A stretch of 64,000 nt of DNA from Albugo candida (lineage: Eukaryota > Oomycota > Peronosporomycetes > Albuginales), in contig JBDOQK010000025.1 of NCBI GenBank assembly GCA_040437565.1, positions 124,001 through 188,000 of the forward strand, read 5' to 3'. The position numbers and the translations under genes are program-made. A model generated the notes under the pieces. It ran no database searches and was not told the origin of the DNA. It worked only from the letters and a program-made list of their open reading frames with translations. Shown here one piece after another: positions 56,546 to 64,000 of the stretch; position 1 is the stretch's first letter; each line of letters opens with the position of its first letter.

Positions 56546-57472
56546 TCATTTGGACGGATCAATTTGATTTTGTGCGTGTGGTAGTTTTTCGATCGGTGTG
56601 GGCGTGGGGACATTGCTAAAGTACGGATGAGCCAACGCTTCAGCGGCAGTGGGTCGCTCGTTGGGATTCAGCTTTAATAGCTTTCCTAACAAATCTAAGG
56701 CATCCTCCGAAGCGGCGGTAAAGATAGAAGATAACGGTGGTGGTTTCGTATTCTTCGTGAACTCGATATAATTGGGAAGTACGCTCATACCAGGCCAATT
56801 TTCTTCCGAAGGAGTGCCAATTGCGTGGAAGATCTTCCCTAGCTGATCAACTTCATTTATTCCTGTTAAGTACGGGACTCGAAGCATGAGTTCGGCAAAA
56901 ATGCACCCAGTGCCCCAAATGTCGACGTAGTGGCCGTACTCGGACGCACCAAATAAAAGCTCTGGAGGTCGGTACCATATTGTACACACCATCGAAGTCA
57001 TGTTTCGGTTGGGACTCCCGTATACTCTAGCCAATCCGAAATCTCCAATCTTGACTTGACCATCCTCACCGATTAAAAGATTCTCGGGTTTCAGATCGCG
57101 ATGTAGCACATAGTGTGAGTGACAATACGTCAGTCCCTCAAGCAACATTTTCATGTATGCTTTGATGTCGGCGGGAGTCAAAACGATTGATTTTTCTTTA
57201 ATGACACGTTCCAGGTTGTATGGAAGTAACTCAAACACTAAATTGATAGTGTCGTTAGCAATAAATACGTCTAGTAGCTCTACGACATTCGGGTGCTTGA
57301 GTTCAGCCTGTAATTTGACCTCTCGCAATGCAGTAAAGTCCACACCGTCTTTGAATTTGCCTCGCTTGAATTGCTTGATGGCAACTCTGCGTGACGTTGA
57401 CTTTTGGATCGCAGCGTGTACTATACCGAATGTACCCTCACCAAGCACTTTGCCGAGTTGATAACGTTCCAT
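56546..57472 (-). CDS. CDK7: Cyclin-dependent kinase 7 (CAK/TFIIH kinase)
   Basis: Start taken at the first ATG of MERYQLGKVLGEGTFG (57472); the frame is open upstream but only with non-ATG codons. About 308 residues, no intron. Motifs: GEGTFGIVH, VAIKQF, the cyclin-binding helix FTALREVK (CDK7 has NRTALRE), HRDLKPENLL, DFGLARVYGSPNRNMTSMV and WYRPPELLFGASEYG. The C-terminal YFSNVPTPTPIEKLP is diagnostic of CDK7 rather than CDK1/2. It phosphorylates the T-loop of other CDKs and the RNA polymerase II CTD within TFIIH. It is divergent from alpha-tubulin, with about 440 bp between starts once the false repeat is removed. Confidence 0.88.
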   Translation of the reverse strand: MERYQLGKVLGEGTFGIVHAAIQKSTSRRVAIKQFKRGKFKDGVDFTALREVKLQAELKHPNVVELLDVFIANDTINLVFELLPYNLERVIKEKSIVLTPADIKAYMKMLLEGLTYCHSHYVLHRDLKPENLLIGEDGQVKIGDFGLARVYGSPNRNMTSMVCTIWYRPPELLFGASEYGHYVDIWGTGCIFAELMLRVPYLTGINEVDQLGKIFHAIGTPSEENWPGMSVLPNYIEFTKNTKPPPLSSIFTAASEDALDLLGKLLKLNPNERPTAAEALAHPYFSNVPTPTPIEKLPHAQNQIDPSK

Positions 57473-57694
57473 GGGCTTTGGGAGATTCGACGGATGGAGC
57501 GTGAAGATAGAGACGTTTCCAGAAATTTCGTTTAGTGTGTCTTTTACTTGCAATTTATCGCAGAAAGATATTATATTTGCAAGACTAGGGAGGCTAATTG
57601 AGTGGTGTAAATTACTTTCACCGTCTGTAATTTACAGATTCAAGTTTTCAAAAACTGCCATTTTCACCTTCTCAGACCTACTGTAAAAATTTCA

Positions 57695-59695
<2,001 letters not shown>

Positions 59696-59886
59696 GATTG
59701 ACTTACTTGAGTAGGGTACACAGTCGTAACCTTTCATTATGTAATTAGGTTACCGAGTTGCATTGTACCTCTAACTTTAAATGATTCCCTAATCGCTACT
59801 AATCGATATGATACCCTGTTGCGACTTGTATTGGAAGCAACACGGTGGGATCGCTCTCGTTGGATTGTCGAGTTTATTGAGATCCA

Positions 59887-62800
59887 ATGCATTTGCTGAA
59901 TCTAACACTATCGCCGCCTACAGCTATTACTGCAGCAGTGTATGGAAATTTCACCAGCGCACAAGCTCAAGAATTTATTGTTGCACGTGGCAATACGCTC
60001 GACCTATTGCGTCCAGATGCGTCGGGTAAAATGGAGACAATCATTTCAACTAATGTATTCGGAGTGATTCGGTCCATCCTACCATTCCGTCTCACTGGGG
60101 GAATCCACGACTACCTCGTAGTGGGTTCTGATTCGGGTAAAATCGTCGTGATCAAAGTGGATACCTCCACCAACACATTCGCAGTCTGTCAGAACGAAAC
60201 GTATGGAAAAACGGGTTGCCGACGCATTACACCGGGCCAGTACCTAGCCTCTGACCCGAAAGGAAGAGCACTTATGATAAGTGCGGTTGAGAAGCAAAAG
60301 CTGGTTTATGTCATGAATCGTGATGCGTCGAATCGACTTACTATATCCTCTCCATTAGAAGCTCATCGATCCCATACTGTCCATTTTGATGTGGTAGGCG
60401 TTGATGTTGGGTTTGAGAATCCTATTTTCGCTTGCTTGGAACTCAATCACGCCGAAGCCGATATGGATCCCACCGGTCAAGCTGCACAGGCATCAGAGAA
60501 AGCGTTGGTATATTACGAATTAGATCTGGGCCTTAATCACGTGACTCGACGGTGGAGCAAAGTGGTCGCACGATCAGCCAACAAATTAGTAGCAGTTCCC
60601 GGCGGAAATGATGGTCCAGGCGGTGTCCTTGTCATCGCGCAAGGAATGATTCAATATCAAAACGAAAATCATCCTTCACTATCGTGCTACTTTCCAACTC
60701 GTTCTGTCGGGGTACCAAATCCACTTCAAGACGAGACAAAACTAGGAAACTCCATCATGATCGTTTCCACAGCTACGCACAAGCAGCGCGATTTATTCTT
60801 TGTACTGATGCAATCGGAATGGGGCGATCTGTTCAAAATCTCACTCGAGTACGCGGGCTCCAGCGTGCAAAAGCTCCGCGTTCAGTATTTCGATACAATT
60901 CCGGTCGCTTTATCCCTTTGCATCACCAAAACCGGGCTTCTGTTCGCGGCCAGCGAGTTCTCCAATCACTATCTGTTTCAGTTTCTCAGCATTGGGGAAG
61001 ATGACGATGCCGCTCAATGCGTCAGTACCGCTGAAAATGACCTGCAGGTCGAAATTCCTTCCTTCTCCATCCGCAAACTGAAGAACTTAGCCATGATAAG
61101 CAACATTCCGAGCATTTCACCCATCACTCAGCTGCTTGTGGATGATTTTGCTAACGAACAAACGCCACAATTATACGCGTTGTGTGGTCAAGGAAATCGC
61201 TCTTCCCTTCGGATATTAAGACACGGACTTCCGGTTATGGAGATGGCAGCTAGTGCTCTTCCTGGCGTAGCCAAAGCCGTTTGGTGCCTGAAAGAATCCT
61301 TCACCGATACGTGTGATAAATATATCGTCGTGAGTTTTGAAGATGCGACTTTAGTGCTGGAAATTGGCGATACAGTCGAAGAAATAACAAATTCTGGGCT
61401 CTTACGAGACCATTCCTCTCTTCTCGTCGCGCTTTTACAAGACAATTCCATGCTGCAAGTGCATCAGAACGGCTTTCGACACATCCGAAAGGCTCAACCA
61501 GTCACGGAATGGAAGGCGCCCGGAAAAAAAGTCATTGAACGATGTGCGGCGAATGCGAGACAAGTGGTCGTTTCTCTGGCTGGAGGCGAAGTCATATACT
61601 TTGAGCTTGGTGTGAATGAGTTGATGGAGAAGGGGAAGCTCGATCTCGGGTTTGAAATTACAAGTTTGGATGTCGGCCACGTGCCGCAAGGTCGCCAGCG
61701 ATTTCCATTTTTGGCGATTGGGAGTTGGGATAACACTGTTCGTGTGCTCTCTTTGGACCCAAACGATCTCTTCCGTCAGAAATCCACATTAGCGCTGACG
61801 TCTCACCCGCATACGCTCTGTTTCTCCAATCTTCAAACAGAATCCGCTTCAGGAAGCGAGCACACGACTCAGTCGTTATTCCTGAATATTGGGCTTCATA
61901 ATGGCGTCTTCCAGCAAACTCGAATGGATTCCATCACAGCCACTTTGTCCGACTCATTTGCTCGATTTCTTGGCACAAAACCCGTCAAGCTATTTTGTGT
62001 GACGGTCCAAGGCAAACCAGCGATTCTCGCACTCTCCAGTCGAGCCTGGCTTTCGTACTATTACCAAACACGTCGACAACTGATGCCACTCTCCACCGAA
62101 ATGCTGCATTACGCAAGCTCCTTCCACTCGGAACAATGTCCAGAAGGCTTGGCGGCGCTGACCGCAGAAGGAATGAAGATTCTGACGCTGGATCATTTGG
62201 GCGATTTATTCAATCAGCAAAAGTGTTTTCTTCGATACACTCCTCGTCGAATGGTACTCCATCCGCCTTCCAGGCGATTAATTATCATTGAAAGTGATTA
62301 TGGTGAAGCAAATGCCGCGAGCAAGCAACTTGGTGGTGAAGAAGTTTCAGACGTCAAACAAACGACTGTGTCGGATCAAGTCGAAGATGAAGATGAGGAC
62401 AGACAAGCTCTTTTATTCCCACGAGCCATACGATCCCATGAGCCTGGAAAATGGGCTTCTTGTGTGCGTATTTTCGACCCCATCATATGCGAAACAATTG
62501 CGTGTCACGAGCTGGAAGATCACGAGCATACACGTTCGATCGCGACGTGCGTGTTTCACGATCGAGGCGGTGAGGTATTTGTGATCATCGGCAGTGTGAA
62601 AAACCTCCGACTCCATCCTCTCAACGCTCCTTATGGCGGCTTACTGCGTGTGTATCGTGTTGTGGAAGGCTCTCAGCTGGTTCTCGTGCACACAACCCAA
62701 GTCGATGGGATTCCATACGCAATGATCGAATTTCAAGGTCGTTTACTGGTTTCTGTCGGCAAAGTGCTTCGAATTTACGATCTTGGAAAACGCAAATTAT

Positions 62801-63566
62801 TACGCAAATGTGAAAATCGTTTTTTCACATCGCCAATGATCGATTTGAAATGCGCCGGTGATCGAATATATGCGTCCGATGTGCACGAATCAATTCATTT
62901 TGTAAAGTACAAAGTCGAAGATAATCAGCTTATCACCTTTGCGGACGATTGTGTTCCTCATTTTATGACCAGTAGCACGCTTTTGGATTACGACACAATC
63001 GCTGGCGGCGATAAATTTGGAAATGTGTTTGTCACGCGATTACCAGCCGAAGTCTCGGACGAGATTGATAATCCGACAGGAAATCGGATGTTGTGGGACA
63101 CTGGGCTTTTGAATGGTGCTCCTCATAAGCTCGAGCAGGTATGAATGCCCCTACACGTAGACAAAGGAGATTCTCATCCTGTTTGTAGATTGCTCAATTT
63201 CACGTTGGCGAAGTCATCACGTGCGTCCTACGCACAAGCTTGGTTCCTGGTGGAATGGAAGTGATTTTGTATGCGACGATTTTGGGACGAATTGGAGCGT
63301 TGGTGCCGTTCACTTCACGAGACGATGTGGATTTCTATACGCATTTGGAGATGTATATGCGTCAAGAAAAACCTCCATTGTGTGGCCGAGATCATTTATC
63401 GTATCGCTCGTTCTACATTCCAGTCAAAAATGTCACGGATGGTGATCTTTGTGAGCAATTCTCGTCCTTGGGAGCTGAGAAACAGAAAAGTATCGCTCAG
63501 GATTTGGATCGAACGCCTACAGAAATCGTGAAAAAACTCCAAGATACTCGGAATCGCGTGCTTTGA
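59887..63566 (+). CDS. SF3B3: Splicing factor 3B subunit 3 (SF3b130/Rse1)
   Basis: Two exons (59887-63138, 63189-63566) give 1209 residues; human SF3B3 is about 1217. It is a three-propeller WD-type protein of the U2 snRNP SF3b complex that holds the branch-site module. The N-terminus MHLLNLTLSPPTAITAAVYG, the hallmark VVGVDVGFENPIFACLELN, and YELDLGLNHV match SF3B3 rather than DDB1 or CPSF1. The MMS1-type N-terminal and CPSF_A C-terminal regions are both present. The intron (63139-63188, 50 nt) splits HKLEQ from IAQFHVGEVITCV near the end. It is the second spliceosome-linked gene in this window after CWF19L1. Confidence 0.94.
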
Positions 63567-63632
63567 ATAAAATAAAACACGCTTGCTCCATTTTATATTT
63601 ACATCTTTACATGACACTGATTCCAACATTCC

Positions 63633-64000
63633 TTAGAGGTCGTAAGAGCTTCTGGAAGACGCAAATGAGCTCTCGCGAACATCCTCAAAGTCTGGAAATT
63701 CTGCTTTACTCTCACGTTCTGCTGATTTTCCACTCAGTCGACTTGACCGAAGGTCCATTTCGGACGGTATGCCATCATAACTACCTTGAGAGTACGGTGA
63801 GCTCGCAGGTAACGCGGTATTCTGATCGTAGGATTTTGCGTCAGTGATGGAGCTGTCTCGAGCGCTAACGTAAGAATCCTTGCGTGTAGGTAGACTACTT
63901 CGTCGTTCAACATCTTCCTCATCAACATCTTGAGTTTGTGACTCCATAGCACTGACCCAAAGATTTGGCGCCGCCACATTGGGTCCAATTCGATCAATGA
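63633..64000 (-). CDS. Unidentified protein, C-terminal part
   Basis: The frame is open from the right edge of the window to a stop at 63633, about 121 residues; the gene continues beyond base 64000. The first residues visible are IDRIGPNVAAPNLWVSAMES, perhaps the end of a folded domain, followed by an acidic and Ser/Asp-rich tail (DEEDVERRSSLPTRKDS, SRLSGKSAERESK) that is probably disordered and phosphorylated. No family can be assigned from this fragment. It is convergent with SF3B3, 66 bp between stops. Confidence 0.6.
   Translation of the reverse strand, partial: IDRIGPNVAAPNLWVSAMESQTQDVDEEDVERRSSLPTRKDSYVSARDSSITDAKSYDQNTALPASSPYSQGSYDGIPSEMDLRSSRLSGKSAERESKAEFPDFEDVRESSFASSRSSYDL

Overview
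The window looks like nuclear DNA from an oomycete with a compact genome, most likely a white-rust type (Albugo) or a close relative. This is an inference. Seen directly: mostly short intergenic gaps (down to 20 bp), nearly all introns 34-70 nt with a peak near 49 nt, moderate AT content, and families I associate with oomycetes (degenerate FYVE with START-like and WW regions, WRKY19-like zinc repeats, C2 proteins with membrane tails, extracellular LRR/Cys-rich proteins). I see no retroelement, DNA transposon, CRISPR array or organellar gene. One tRNA is present.

Layout. 1-9.6 kb: ankyrin-FYVE 3' end, HAD-like fragment, ATP synthase delta, a small zinc-finger protein, a (S)-2-hydroxy-acid oxidase, a WRKY19-like zinc-repeat protein, tRNA-Glu, a p47-like SEP-UBX cofactor and a TPR protein. 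9.6-13.2 kb: gene-poor, with one possible small secreted peptide and one unidentified spliced 3' end. 13.2-31.3 kb: LRRC23-like protein, START-like/FYVE/WW protein, CWF19L1-like protein, a J-domain/TMEM185 fusion, an ABCG half transporter with a secreted N-terminus, an LRR/GCC2-GCC3 membrane protein, TPX2 and inorganic pyrophosphatase. 31.4-51.9 kb: RING-CH/FHA protein, NDR kinase, GBF1-type Sec7 ARF-GEF, TBC Rab-GAP, amidohydrolase, cytosolic 5'-nucleotidase III, TKL kinase and a coiled-coil protein. 51.9-55.3 kb: a decay zone with a broken copy of the next gene and an AMSH-like remnant. 55.4-64 kb: C2/membrane protein, CDK7, alpha-tubulin, SF3B3 and a partial gene.

The genes are mainly conserved housekeeping functions and do not form one pathway. 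Themes are splicing (CWF19L1, SF3B3), vesicle traffic (GBF1, TBC, p47, C2), cytoskeleton and spindle (TPX2, alpha-tubulin, LRRC23, NDR) and signalling.

Assembly caution. There are ten runs of exactly 100 N. Nine are flanked by direct repeats of 32 to 915 bp that look like unmerged contig overlaps, so several genes appear falsely duplicated inside themselves. I give exon joins and estimated true lengths after collapsing these. No computation was run; all splice joins were read by eye from GT/GC-AG sites, frame continuity and family resemblance.
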